48,371 bases of DNA from assembly GCA_936940865.1 (NCBI GenBank), contig CAKZJB010000191.1:1-48371 (forward strand). The letters are read 5' to 3'. Below, piece after piece: positions 9,801 to 18,100 of this stretch (positions are counted from its first letter, which is position 1; every line of letters starts with the position of its first letter). The notes under the pieces are model-generated. The model was not told where the DNA came from. It was given only the letters and a program-made list of their open reading frames with translations, and did not search any database. A program made the position numbers and the translations under genes. The stretch is from an uncultured Asticcacaulis sp. Lineage in GTDB: Bacteria > Pseudomonadota > Alphaproteobacteria > Caulobacterales > Caulobacteraceae.

Positions 9801-12800
9801 CCCAGGTTTGGGTGCCGGTGTTCCACGCCCCGGTCTCGACGCCCATGATGCTGGTCGAGCTCAGGCGGTTGTCCTTGTCATAGGTGTAGGTCGTCGTGCG
9901 GCAGTTGCTGCTGCTGACCGGCGACGGCCGGGTGGCGGCGCTGACCGGCAGCGCCACCTGGTCGCCATAGACCTTTTGCGAACTCACATTGCCGTTGTTG
10001 TCGTAGCCCCACTCCGTCAGCACGCCCAACGGATTGACCTGAGCCACCTTGCGGTTCTGGTGGTCGTAATAGGTCACCGTGATGGCGCCATTGGCGTCCT
10101 GGGCCGTGACCGCGTTGCCGCGCATGTCGTAGGTGTAATTCTGGGTCGGCGTCACGGACGTGGTCGTACCGTTCAGATACACCGCATCACCCGTCTGCTG
10201 GGTCAGGTGGTCGTCGTCGTCATAGCTATAGGTGGTCGTGCGCTGCTCTGTGCGGCCCTGGGCCTCGACCGTCGTCTTGCGGTTGCCGAAGGCGTCGTAA
10301 GTATAGGCCGTGGTCACCGCCGGCGCGATCGGCGCCCCTCCGCTCAGTACCTCGCTGGCCGGCACCACCTGCGAAGTCAGGTTGCCGTTCTTGTCGTAAT
10401 AGTAGTTGGTGGTCGCACCCGCCGCGTTCTGCATCCAGTCGCGATCGCCGAAGGCGGTGTAGTGATAGATGGTTGTATTGCCGTTGCCGTCGGTCGCGGT
10501 CTTAAGGCTGCCGTCGTTATAGTATGTGAACGACGTCTTGTTGTCGGTCTGGGCATTGAAGGTCATCGTCGGCTTCGGATCGTTGACCGAATTCACGGTC
10601 ACCGTGCCGGCATAGCGGATCGCGCTCAAGACCTTGCCGTTGATGTCGTAGGTCTTTTCGGTGACATAGCCCATCGCGTCGACAGCCATGGTCTGCTGGC
10701 CGCGCTTGTCGTAGTAGAAATAGCCCGTATTGCCGTTGGGATCCTTGACTGAGTTGATCTCGCCGAAGGCGTTGTAAGTATTGGTCGTGACGGCGCCTGT
10801 CGCGTCCGTAGTGGTCTTCACGCGCCCGGCATTGTCGTAGGTATAGGTGACGCTATTGCCCCGGCCGTCGGTCTTTTGGTAGACCCAGCCCTGCGCGTAA
10901 TAGCTGGTCGACGTCGTTACCGCCTCGGTCGTGCCGAAGGCCACCGTTGTCGACGTCAACCGGCCATCATTGTCGTAGCCATATTTCGTCGTCGCGGCAT
11001 CGGATGTACTGTACGCCGTGGTCGTCAGACTGAGCCGCCCGAAGGTATCGTAGTCATAGTGCGTCACGACTTTCAGCGGATCGGTCACGTCCGTCAGATT
11101 GCCCGCCGCGTCGTATTTATACCGTGTGATCCGCGTGCTGGTATCGCCATACTGCGTCTTGATGGCCACCCGGCCGGCGAAGTCGTAGTCGTACCGCGTC
11201 TTATAGCCCCGGGCATCGGTGCTGGTGTAAACGCGGCCGTTATTGTCATAGGTCGCCGATGTCGTCCGGTTGTCCGAATTGCTGGCATTGGCCGCCGCCC
11301 AGGTATTCATCTGGGCCAGGGACTGGATCGCCGTATTCGTGTTCGGTGTCGCGTACTGCACCGTCTGCTGCAGATTGCCGTAAGCGTCGTAGGTATAGCC
11401 CGTCACGGCGCCGGTCGGATCGGTGACGAAGGCTTTGCGGCCCAGGGCGTCGTAGGCGAAATTCGTCACGATGGCCGTCGAAAGCGACATCGTTGCCATG
11501 GTCGCAAGCGTAGTTCCCAGCGGATAGCGCACTTCACGCACGACGCGGCTGTCGGCATCGTAATCGTAGCTGGTCAGATAACCCGCCGCGTCGGTCACGG
11601 TCGCCAGCCGGCCCGCCGTGTCGTAGGTATTGGACGTCGTCCGGTTATTGACGTCGTTGGCAATGGCATTGCTGTTGGCGTTCAGCCAGCTGTTTACCTG
11701 CGCCAGGGTCTGGACGCCGGTCGCCGTAAGCTGCGTCGCATAGGTGGTCAACGCCGCGACATTGCCGTCCTTGTCGTAGGTATAGCCCGTCACCGTGCCC
11801 GTCGGGTCGACGACGAAGCTCCTGCGGCCCGCCGCATCGTAGACATAGCGTGTAATCTGCGCGCCGGCCGGCGGCGACGAAGGCGAAGGCAACTGGGCCT
11901 GGTATTCCGCTGCCATCAGCGTCAGTTCGCGGTCCTGCAACTCGCCGCTTGCCGCGATGGCCACGACCACCTGAGCCAGCGTCATCGTACCGTTGTTCAG
12001 CGCCGCGACATAGCTTGCCCCCACTGCATCGGGCGCATGACCAAAGGCGTTGTTGTACAGGTAGTCGACGATCTTCTGATTGCCGGTCGCTGCATCTGGG
12101 TAAGCGCTCAGATCATTTTGGTACTCGATATTGTTTGAAGCCGTCAGCGTCTGGGCAAGCTGCAACGCGGTCATGGAGCCGCTCAAAAGCTGGCTGCCAA
12201 AGACGTTCCAGCCATTCGCGTCGGGCTGACGGTTGAACACCGTCTGATACATGTTCCGGACGGTTTCATAAGCCCATCCGCCGTACGGCGTCGGATAGCG
12301 CATGGTCAGCACGACCCGGCCATCGCCGTCATAGGTGTATCCGGTCACATAGCCGTCAGGGTCGACGGCGTAGATCAGGCGGCCGCCCGCGTCGTAGACT
12401 GATCGCGTGATGATGTTATTGGGGTCGATATTGTTCGCCCAGGCCTGCATCTGGGCCAGGGTCTGCACGCCGGTTGAGGCGTTGAGCGCGGCATACTGGA
12501 TCGTGCGGATAACCCGGCCGTCATTGTCGTACGTGTATCCGGTTACCGCTCCAACCGCGTCGATGACGAAGGCCTTGCGCCCGTCGGCGTCATAGACGGT
12601 GCGGATGACTTCCGATCCGTCTGGCGGCGTTGCCGGCAGGGACGAGATCGAAACGCCGGTCGTATAGCGTATCCGCTGCACGACCCGTCCGTCGTTGTCG
12701 TAGGTATAGGTAACGAGCTTGTTGTCGGGATCGATCGTATAGTCCATCCGCCCGGCGGCATCGTAGTGGGCCCAGCTGTTGACACTTCCGGCGGAGTACG

Positions 12801-15800
12801 TCGTCGCCCAGGTCTGCATCTGCGCCAGGGTCTGGACGCCGGTATCGGTAAACCGCGCGCCAAATTTTTGCGTCCGCGTCATCCGGCCCTGACTGTCGTA
12901 GGTATAGCCGATCACTTCGCCCACCGCATCGATGGTAAAGGCCACGCGGTTGTCGCTGTCGTAGACCGAGCGCGTGAGACTGCCCGCCGGCGTCGTCTGG
13001 GTGAGGATCTGGCCCTTGCCGTCATAGGTCCAGTTGGCAGCAAGCGCCAGGCCACCGGTCCCATTGTCGACAGTTTTGGTTTTTACCCGCCCGGCGCCGT
13101 CATAGTCGTATTTCGTCACCATGCCATTGGCGTCGGTCACGGTCTGCAGCAGGCCGCCATTGGTAAAGAACTGCGAGGTCGCATTGCCGTTGGCGTCAGT
13201 CGTCTTGGTCAGGTTGCCGTCGGCATCGTATTCAAACGTCGTCGCGGCGCCGGTGCCGTCGACGATCTTCACCGTCTGGCCATAGGCATTCTTCGTGGTC
13301 GTGGTGACGATGTTGTTCGGATCGGTGACGGTGACCTGGCGGTCGAACACCTTGTAGTCGTACTGCGTCAGCTTGCCGTTCCCATCGATCACGGTCTTGA
13401 CATGGCCGAAACCGTCATAGGTATAGCTGGTCGCGACGTTCAGCCCGTCGGTGTCCGTCTTCACCTGGCCGGTGCGCCAGTAGGTCCAGCTTTCGGTATT
13501 GGTTTGCGGATCGGTGACCTTCGTCTTGCGGCCAAACGCGTCGTACTGATAGCTGGTCAGGAGCGCCAGCCCGCCGACATCGGCGGTCGAGGTCAACAGC
13601 AGGCCCCGGCGGCTGTAGGTCTTGTTTGTCTGCGTCGTGACGCCCGTCGACAGGGGATCGATCCGGCTCCCCTCTTGCCCGAAGGCATTGTAGCCATAGG
13701 TCGTCACCCCTCCCAGCGCATCGACCGTGTCCGCGACCGTGCCGGTGACGTTGTAATCGATATGGGTGTGGTTGTCGGTCGCGCCGGCCGATATCGCATT
13801 GTTCAGGGCAGAGGTGATCGGTCCGCCGGTAAGGGTCGGCAGCGTCGCCGGCGCGATCTTGTTGGTATAGGCGATGATGTCGCTCTTTTCGCCGAAAGTA
13901 TCATAGCCTTGCAGCAGTATCCCGCCGTCGCCATCGATCCGGTAGGTCAGGCGTCCATCGACATCGTAATAGAACAGGGTACGCCGGCCATCGGCATCTG
14001 TCTGGCTGATCAGGCGGCTCGCCGCGTCGTAGGTATAGGCCGTCTGGTAGCTGGCCCAGACCGCGTCGATCTGTGCCTGGGTGGGGGTTGCGCCCAATGC
14101 CGCCAGCGCCGCCGAGCCCCTGCCCGTCAGTTCGGCGATCTTGCGTCCAAGGCCGTCGTACTTGACCGTCGATGTACGGCCGTCGGCACCGCCGGTCGCG
14201 GAGCTCGAGCTGGAAACGGCCTGGCTGATCTGGTTGTAGTTGGCATCGTACGTGTAGGTCGTGGTCTCGACCGACCCGCCGGTCAGGGTAATGCTCTTCG
14301 TCAGCACATGACCGTACTGGTCGTAGGTCAGGCTGGTGATCTCAAGCGTGCCCGACGGCGCCGGCAGGCCGGCATAGGTCGGCGGCGTGGCGATCAGGCT
14401 CGCGGTGCTGATCACCTGGCCTTTGATAATCGTGCCGGCATCGCCGGCGGCCGTATAGCTGTCATAGCGGGTAATGTTGCCTTCGCCGTCGATCTCGGCG
14501 CGCAGCAGACCCCGGCCGTCATAGACCCACCAGTGGTAGATGTCGCCGGACGATGAGCCCGCATCGGCCTGCAACTGGGCCAGCGTGCCGCCGGCCCAGT
14601 GCGAAGAATTGGTCTGGGTGGCGTGGGTAAGGGTCCGCACCTTGCGGCCGGCGGCATCGTAGACGACCTCGGTCAGGTAGCCGTCGGCATCGAGCGTGGC
14701 GACCACCTGGTCGTCGTTGTTGTAGAAGGTGCGCGTCGTGCGGTCGTTGGCGGCGTCGGCCCCCGGCAGAATAACGGCCGTCGGGGGCGTCGTCTTGAAC
14801 GCTGCGATGGTCGATGCCGACAGGACACCCGCATAGGCTGTCGTCGCGATCAGCCGGCCGCCGGCGTCGTAGGTATAGGCAGTAACCGCGCCCTGGGCGT
14901 CGATATCCTCGACGCGTCGCCCGTCGGCGTCATAGACGGTCCAGCTCCAACGGTCGCTGGCCGAAGCGGGCGGCGTAACGGTCGCCAGACGCACAGGCGC
15001 GGAAGTGTTGCTTTCATTGGCCAGCAGCGACAGCTGCGCCGCCGTCAGCCGGTTGGCATAGGCTGTCGTGCTGACCACCTGGTCGTTGGCGTTGTAGCCA
15101 TAGGCGACGATGGCCCCGTCGGCCGCCACATCGGCCACCTTGCGGTTCCGCGTATCGTAGACATGATAGGTCGAAAACCCGGTGGGATCGGTCGTGCGGA
15201 TCAGGTTGCCGACCGAATCGTAGACATAGGTCGTGGTCGCCGTCAGCCCCCCGCCGCTGTCGCTGACGCTGATCAGCTCGCCCGCCTGATCGTAGGTCGA
15301 GGTCCTGACCGTGCCGTTGGCCAGGGTCGTCGCCGTCTGCAGGCCCGAAGCCGTATTGGTATAGACCGTCTGGGTCAGCTTGTTGTTATAGTCGGTGGCG
15401 CTGATCGTCCGGCCAAGCCCGTCATAGACAAAGGTCTCCGTCGCCGTCGAACTCGACAGCTTGCGGCTGAGCAAAAGGCCTGCCTGATCGTAGACATAGG
15501 TTGTCGTGCTGGCCGTCGAAGAGACGCCATTGCCGCTGCTGTCGGTTTGACCATAGGTCGTAACTGTCGCCACCAGGCCGCGCGCATCATAGGTCGTATC
15601 CGTCCGCATCGTCTGCGTCCGGTCGGTCGTCGTGACCCAGCTATCCATCGTCGACGCCCACGGATTCCCGCCCGTCGTATACAGATTGCCGGTATAGCGG
15701 ATGACGCTCTTTTGTGTCCCGTTCGTGTTGTAGACGTACTGTGTCACATCCCCGTTCGGGCTGATCGTGTAGACCAGGCGGGCGGCGGCATCGTAGACAT

Positions 15801-18060
15801 AGCGCGTCGTCAGCGGCGAAGACGAATTGGCCGCCTCCGTTTTCGATACAAGCTGGTTCGTACCATCATAACCGTAGTCCGTCCGGTTCCCCAAAGCGTC
15901 CGTCATCGTCAGACGATTGCCGTTGGAATCGTAGGTGTAGGTGTAGGTGGGAATCGAAGCGTTCGACGGCTTGCCGCTGACCAGAATGCTGGGATTGGCA
16001 ATGGCGACATTCAACGGTCCGCTACCGCTGGCGATCGCCTGGACAGTCAAGGTTACGTAAGCGGCCCCAGAGGGGACAATCGCCGATCCGCTTCCCAGTT
16101 TGGCCGTCGTCGTGCCGCTGGCACCAAGAGTACCTCCGACAGGGATGCTGCTCAGTCCCTGCGACCCCATGTAATTGCCATTGGCGTCATACCATTCGGC
16201 GTAAAGGGTGAGCGAGCTCGCCCCAGAGCTGGCTGCATAAACAGTCTCCCATACCGTCTGGCCTGAGCTAACCGGTGTTGCTCCTGCCAACACCTGACCA
16301 AGATTCATCGCCCATCCGGCCGCCGGCGTCGACGTGGTTTGCCGGCGATAAGCCTTAACGTTCCAATCGGTTTCCGCCGACTGCGTTGTCGATACGGAGC
16401 CATTGCTGGTGTAGAAATTGCCCCAGTTCTGCGTGATGTTGAAGAAACTGGCGTCGGGCGCGGGAGCCGAAACCGAAATCGTCGGCTTGGCGATCGCCAC
16501 GTTCAGCGGAGCGGTGCCACTGGCGGTAGCGATGACGGTCATACCCACGAGATAAGCGCTGGATGGAACAACGACCGTTCCGCCGCCCTGGTTCGCCGTT
16601 GCTGTGCCACTTGCGCCGAGGGTGCCCCCAGGCGTAATTCCGCTAACCTTCGTACTGCTCAGCCAGTTACCGCTGAGATCATAAAAGTCGGCATAAAAGT
16701 CGAGCGCGCTGGCCCCGGAGCTTGCCGCATATGTGCTCAGCGAAACGATCTGGCCTGGAACAACGGCTGTCCGCCCCGCAGTCGACCCCGGAGCATCCGT
16801 GCCAAGATCCATCTGCCAACCGGCCGCAGGCGTGCCGGTGGTCTGCCGACGGTAGACATTAACCCCGCCGTCGACCTCGGTCGACTTTGTCACCGTGACA
16901 CTGGCGTCCGTCGTCCAAGCATCCTGCCAGTTCAGCGAAATGTTCGCGAAGATCGAGTCTCCACCAGGCCCACTGTAGGTCAAGTTGCCGTTCGCGTCGT
17001 AACCGAAAGCCTGAACCTGCAACCCGCCTCCCGGCGTCGCCGGCGGCGAAACCATCTGCGTCAAGCGGCCGTTGGCGTCGTACACCATCGTCGTGACATT
17101 GCCCTGCCAGTCGGTGATGGTCGTCCGCCCGCTCAACTGATACCCGAAATAGGTCGAACGGCTGACACCGGACGCTGTCGTCTGAGTCAGGACGATGACA
17201 CGCCCGGAACCATCGTAGGTGACGCCAAGGCTGCTTCCATCGCCCTGGGTAATCGAGCTGATCTGCTTGCTGGTGCCGTTATAGCCGTAGGTCGTGACGT
17301 AGGTCTTGCCGTCGGCGATCGAATTGTCGTTCGGACTTAAGTCGGTCGTGACCGTCGTCAGGCGGTTACTGGCATCATAGCCATAGCGCACCCGCGTCGC
17401 CGTCTGCAGGCCAGAGGCATTGGTGTAGCTGGTGACGACCGAGGTCAGCAGCGCACCCGTATAGACGAAGCTGGTATAGTCGCCGTTGGCCGTCGTGATC
17501 TTCGTCAGCTGCGAACCGGTATAGGTATAGGTCAGCGAATTGTTGGACGTATCCGTCGACTGGATCAGCCGTCCGCCATTGGCATTGTCGTAGATGTCGA
17601 TCGCCCGGGTTTTGCCTTCGGTCCAGGTCCACTGGTTGGTCGAGCTGTTGAAGGCCAGGGTGTCGTAGGCGCCGCCCATCTCGTTGCCGACATATTTGCC
17701 GAGTGTCGTGCTGTAGGTATAGACGACCGTGCTGCCGTCGGCCGTGGTGTGCGTGATCGTGCTGCCGGCCGTGTTGACCGTGCCGGTCAGGCTGCCGACC
17801 TTGCGCTGGTAGCTCTCCTGCCAGCCGTTCGCCGTCAGCGTCCCCTGGCTGTTATAGGTATTGGTGATCGCATCGTCGAGACCGACACCGAACAGCATCT
17901 CGTCCTGGCTCTGGACGATCAGGTTGCCGTTGGCCGCGTTGACGATCACATCGCTGCCGTTCTGCCCCAGCTTGGCGGTCCCGATCTCGCCCTGGCTTCC
18001 CAACGCGGCCAATGACGATTTGACCAGACCCTGCCCGCTGCCCGTGACGATCGCGACCAT
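3361..18060 (-). CDS. Giant YD-repeat (RHS-like) polymorphic toxin with C-terminal nuclease domain
   Basis: A 4,899-residue protein. The start is the ATG of MVAIVTGSGQG at 18060, which has a strong GGGGGGAT ribosome site; the frame is open 10 codons further but without such a site. There is no signal peptide. Residues 30-60 have a SDVIVNAANGNLIVQSQDEML block seen in alphaproteobacterial YD proteins. Most of the rest is YD repeats (xxYxYDxxGRxxxxxDxxG), which should form a beta-helical shell. Insertions: two tandem beta-sandwich-like units near residues 370-700, a DUF4214-like helical domain near 1930-2057, a beta-rich stretch near 3137-3420, and a LysM domain near 4143-4193. A proline-rich linker and a long hydrophobic Ala/Gly-rich region (about 4234-4320) follow. 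The last 150 residues resemble a Tox-REase-5 nuclease with D4809 and E4822-A-K4824. I did not find the DPxG-type RHS core that normally ends the shell and cuts off the toxin. Transcribed away from the acyltransferase gene and coupled to the immunity gene. Confidence 0.9.
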   Translation of the reverse strand: MVAIVTGSGQGLVKSSLAALGSQGEIGTAKLGQNGSDVIVNAANGNLIVQSQDEMLFGVGLDDAITNTYNSQGTLTANGWQESYQRKVGSLTGTVNTAGSTITHTTADGSTVVYTYSTTLGKYVGNEMGGAYDTLAFNSSTNQWTWTEGKTRAIDIYDNANGGRLIQSTDTSNNSLTYTYTGSQLTKITTANGDYTSFVYTGALLTSVVTSYTNASGLQTATRVRYGYDASNRLTTVTTDLSPNDNSIADGKTYVTTYGYNGTSKQISSITQGDGSSLGVTYDGSGRVIVLTQTTASGVSRSTYFGYQLSGRTTITDWQGNVTTMVYDANGRLTQMVSPPATPGGGLQVQAFGYDANGNLTYSGPGGDSIFANISLNWQDAWTTDASVTVTKSTEVDGGVNVYRRQTTGTPAAGWQMDLGTDAPGSTAGRTAVVPGQIVSLSTYAASSGASALDFYADFYDLSGNWLSSTKVSGITPGGTLGASGTATANQGGGTVVVPSSAYLVGMTVIATASGTAPLNVAIAKPTISVSAPAPDASFFNITQNWGNFYTSNGSVSTTQSAETDWNVKAYRRQTTSTPAAGWAMNLGQVLAGATPVSSGQTVWETVYAASSGASSLTLYAEWYDANGNYMGSQGLSSIPVGGTLGASGTTTAKLGSGSAIVPSGAAYVTLTVQAIASGSGPLNVAIANPSILVSGKPSNASIPTYTYTYDSNGNRLTMTDALGNRTDYGYDGTNQLVSKTEAANSSSPLTTRYVYDAAARLVYTISPNGDVTQYVYNTNGTQKSVIRYTGNLYTTGGNPWASTMDSWVTTTDRTQTMRTDTTYDARGLVATVTTYGQTDSSGNGVSSTASTTTYVYDQAGLLLSRKLSSSTATETFVYDGLGRTISATDYNNKLTQTVYTNTASGLQTATTLANGTVRTSTYDQAGELISVSDSGGGLTATTTYVYDSVGNLIRTTDPTGFSTYHVYDTRNRKVADVAADGAIVAYGYNANDQVVSTTAYANRLTAAQLSLLANESNTSAPVRLATVTPPASASDRWSWTVYDADGRRVEDIDAQGAVTAYTYDAGGRLIATTAYAGVLSASTIAAFKTTPPTAVILPGADAANDRTTRTFYNNDDQVVATLDADGYLTEVVYDAAGRKVRTLTHATQTNSSHWAGGTLAQLQADAGSSSGDIYHWWVYDGRGLLRAEIDGEGNITRYDSYTAAGDAGTIIKGQVISTASLIATPPTYAGLPAPSGTLEITSLTYDQYGHVLTKSITLTGGSVETTTYTYDANYNQISQAVSSSSSATGGADGRTSTVKYDGLGRKIAELTGRGSAALAALGATPTQAQIDAVWASYQTAYTYDAASRLISQTDADGRRTLFYYDVDGRLTYRIDGDGGILLQGYDTFGEKSDIIAYTNKIAPATLPTLTGGPITSALNNAISAGATDNHTHIDYNVTGTVADTVDALGGVTTYGYNAFGQEGSRIDPLSTGVTTQTNKTYSRRGLLLTSTADVGGLALLTSYQYDAFGRKTKVTDPQTNTESWTYWRTGQVKTDTDGLNVATSYTYDGFGHVKTVIDGNGKLTQYDYKVFDRQVTVTDPNNIVTTTTKNAYGQTVKIVDGTGAATTFEYDADGNLTKTTDANGNATSQFFTNGGLLQTVTDANGMVTKYDYDGAGRVKTKTVDNGTGGLALAANWTYDGKGQILTQTTPAGSLTRSVYDSDNRVAFTIDAVGEVIGYTYDSQGRMTRTQKFGARFTDTGVQTLAQMQTWATTYSAGSVNSWAHYDAAGRMDYTIDPDNKLVTYTYDNDGRVVQRIRYTTGVSISSLPATPPDGSEVIRTVYDADGRKAFVIDAVGAVTGYTYDNDGRVIRTIQYAALNASTGVQTLAQMQAWANNIDPNNIITRSVYDAGGRLIYAVDPDGYVTGYTYDGDGRVVLTMRYPTPYGGWAYETVRNMYQTVFNRQPDANGWNVFGSQLLSGSMTALQLAQTLTASNNIEYQNDLSAYPDAATGNQKIVDYLYNNAFGHAPDAVGASYVAALNNGTMTLAQVVVAIAASGELQDRELTLMAAEYQAQLPSPSSPPAGAQITRYVYDAAGRRSFVVDPTGTVTGYTYDKDGNVAALTTYATQLTATGVQTLAQVNSWLNANSNAIANDVNNRTTSNTYDTAGRLATVTDAAGYLTSYDYDADSRVVREVRYPLGTTLATMATMSLSTAIVTNFAYDALGRKAFVTDPTGAVTGYTYDAYGNLQQTVQYATPNTNTAIQSLAQMNTWAAANASNSDNRTTSATYDNNGRVYTSTDARGYKTRYDYDFAGRVAIKTQYGDTSTRITRYKYDAAGNLTDVTDPLKVVTHYDYDTFGRLSLTTTAYSTSDAATTKYGYDNDGRLTSTTVAFGTTEAVTTSTSYYAQGWVYQKTDGRGNSVTYTYDNAGRVKTTTDATGAVTTNTYNAFGEINSVKDPNGNTGYFYYDKRGQQTMAVDAMGYVTEKTYDINGKVLSAIRYAGTVTVNSVNDPKPTMTFNAQTDNKTSFTYYNDGSLKTATDGNGNTTIYHYTAFGDRDWMQNAAGATTNYYYDKNGNLTSQVVPASEVLSGGAPIAPAVTTAYTYDAFGNRKTTVEAQGRTEQRTTTYSYDDDDHLTQQTGDAVYLNGTTTSVTPTQNYTYDMRGNAVTAQDANGAITVTYYDHQNRKVAQVNPLGVLTEWGYDNNGNVSSQKVYGDQVALPVSAATRPSPVSSSNCRTTTYTYDKDNRLSSTSIMGVETGAWNTGTQTWDHQTASLTTSTTYDLNGNAVMTTDANGNKTYFWYDKLGRKTDQVDAGGYMTSWVLDAEGNAKQQTQYATPVTVPVDGSKPATPPAPPAGSDPDRVTAFTYDHNGQRRTETRKSATYATVNGNSVSTTSGDVTVEYRYNNLNQVTLKIEATGDQTKYDYDKLGHLTFVTTAYGSAWANATAYTYDGLGNILTTTAGSGTSGAETTTFTYGAGGRLATQKDAEGFITTYGYDSNGQKTIEQYTRLKSDGTTSITESKQYGYDAAGQKILEGEATLTNGQWVFTQTVDSWYDAYGEVVSRGVNTGRNVAKAQEFADYDTAGRVWRSNMGDGVTKVYGYDKNGNATIQIQSQGTTDLCGVANLDAALAATGVTKTYSLYDSRNELTDVKRPVSANLDGTVASGGNAVVDTRGSVDIDFNSVAGDWGGTTTASVRVSFNSPSVTTANGTGKVHVSVTAAENTAQSSNYDAGVIDGGTYNLSFATSPQPGQGYTGSGKTVGVLVTVTQDTASGTITLASRTFTAVCMQYAVITDTYTPSSARGLRVTVPNATAATLYVRPTGSTGGYTAVTASQPVYDGNSTATPGAFMFDLSAPPFNGTAGSSWEVKYLATDASGKVVDAKTGTVTFDSASTPNPTATSFTSVPVFAAAQSGGSWTLTAVPVTAAYSDSSQTFNAFGDVLSQTDANTNTTNFTYDVLGNLVQKKGAWVTSVGENGVGTLVRPTDTYYYDKSGRQVGHSDANGKLTTQDLQVGTGYDGTAALVTNQYNPDAGVVRTVYDIFDNVQTVTDAMGAVTTNIYDKDNRLIEVDHATRSGTDLTYTSGISQLKDYYAYDGLGQRLRHWNNVYGASTVETSDYDLLGRVTKSVSFTGQATTYNYTWTAMTATGRVTAGQANIGSWTKTTGVWGQTSSVVTDYFGKMVSSSDFGLHTTSYSYDLNGQLTHQGSSAGQSLDYVYTTSGQIGSVTDTATGIKAVYAYDKNGNRTVEGYYRTGATAGTYQNSVISYDALNRVTEIRDANADITYAYDANGNRREVKTTYVRVDKVGTASNQTAVTATQDYWYTYDSMNRFVITKGTLVNGVITVATDGVLISYNARGDRKTAAYGPTSVIYSLPYTESYAYTTDGYLETVTIGNYVTASRTTDVLGNMRFYTEYQQNSSNPLSTRDITYDLGGRVTTETDLTYNGSTTYKSVVNNYYGAYNSATGNYDGADQGVIMQSKNVQTTVGSSAQPVTTTTTYAYAWWDQAKSAATTITGNDPNNPSNNSWPAGNASYSYDVNGNLTQVADTGIGRTVTYQTDSFGQVLTRKETDTYNGLNTKGAYRNFFYLNGHVVGDVGTDQLTSQVDYAQQLQTDRNSAATAGSALTGLTGTPVVGLNANFDENYQAYNATSVGQSAGGYTVMAGDTLQSIAQNVWGDSSLWYVLANANGLSAGSTLVAGQSLIIPNGVTNVHNSSSVFKPYNASDALGNTTPTLPQEPQPPAPKEIGCGMVGQILIIAVAVVVAAIVAPYAMAEAINLGGTAATAGFGAVATGTAVSQAGLAATAALMTPTELAMAGAMTGFAASLGSQVFAVGAGIQKKIDWKSVAVGTITGAVGGEFQGLIPGSGLPQMLERGIATDVVSQGVEMGLHMQKTFDWTSIAVAGTVALVEYGVSSALHPPKGFGATAQHRGDVFGPTADRILTGTAGLLAGAATQAAAKHESFGKSLMSALPEYIGSTIGDMIGDAIMAKPASTSQSGEAFPGDNGIRLRGVSVPASWAAATTLPDYLANVPTVADLLASNTSTDESTIVGDGGVANSSGDRIYYGDSPIASSGYGNQSVQNAVFRQVRDGNGNWVDVDAAGNPLSTGGGGVGVYKASALTLAPGMAGNATVGALRLAGLTEAAEAFGIYAGIFSRFSVLTMPLVLSGDAPQPKVQQTKFDDLVLEVSGPSPFSKSGTNIGDPGTRAGFAIAITKPGLFGLPSTSYQYLDVPVTISHGSITFDTVALSKAYGKDLPVSLVDAIAATEEEAQRTTCASIGVWEAENTNGWSANSIAYQAYITGHPNQQFVVPAPMFPKGTISFDGCVDLGTGVLLQEAKGQYTKVFQYGFAQAGVANQGQRQQVVIDSLLTEGKNVTGTWFVQEKSDASVIQGLFTKSGVTIPVIPTPMPKVHK
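5482..5634 (-). other. LysM domain inside the YD-repeat protein
   Basis: GGYTVMAGDTLQSIAQNVWGDSSLWYVLANANG...LVAGQSLIIPNG is a clear LysM motif of about 50 residues. LysM binds peptidoglycan N-acetylglucosamine. Placed between shell and toxin it could hold the protein to the cell wall of producer or target. Confidence 0.85.
11889..12274 (-). other. DUF4214-like domain inserted between YD repeats
   Basis: About 128 residues with YETVRNMYQTVFNRQPDANGWNVFGSQLLSGSMTALQLAQTLTAS and a second, related half ending in LAQVVVAIAASGELQ. The Y-x-x-xxNRxPDxxGxxxW-like pattern with following Ser/Met/Leu helices is the DUF4214 signature, common in secreted and surface proteins of proteobacteria. YD repeats resume directly after it. 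Confidence 0.75.
15965..16960 (-). repeat. Two tandem beta-sandwich-like units in the YD-repeat protein
   Basis: Two copies of about 150-165 residues share N-ITQNW/NISLNW, VYRRQTT-TPAAGW, YAASSGAS-L-YA-WYD-NGN, GGTLGASGT and a closing GPLNVAIANPSI. The pattern suggests carbohydrate-binding or similar beta-sandwich modules. The high internal identity points to recent duplication within the gene. Confidence 0.7.
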
Positions 18061-18081
18061 TGAGATCCCCCCTAAAACCTG

Positions 18082-18100
18082 AAGGTCCACCCCGGACCTT
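18082..18100 (-). promoter_or_regulatory. Hairpin in the leader of the YD-repeat gene
   Basis: Perfect 7-bp stem AAGGTCC / GGACCTT with a five-base loop, 21 bases 5' of the start codon and just before the GGGGGGAT ribosome site. In the minus-strand transcript an outer CCTGA / TCAGG stem and a short TTTT follow, so it could act as an attenuator. On the plus strand the same stem is followed by TTT only. Function is inferred. Confidence 0.35.
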
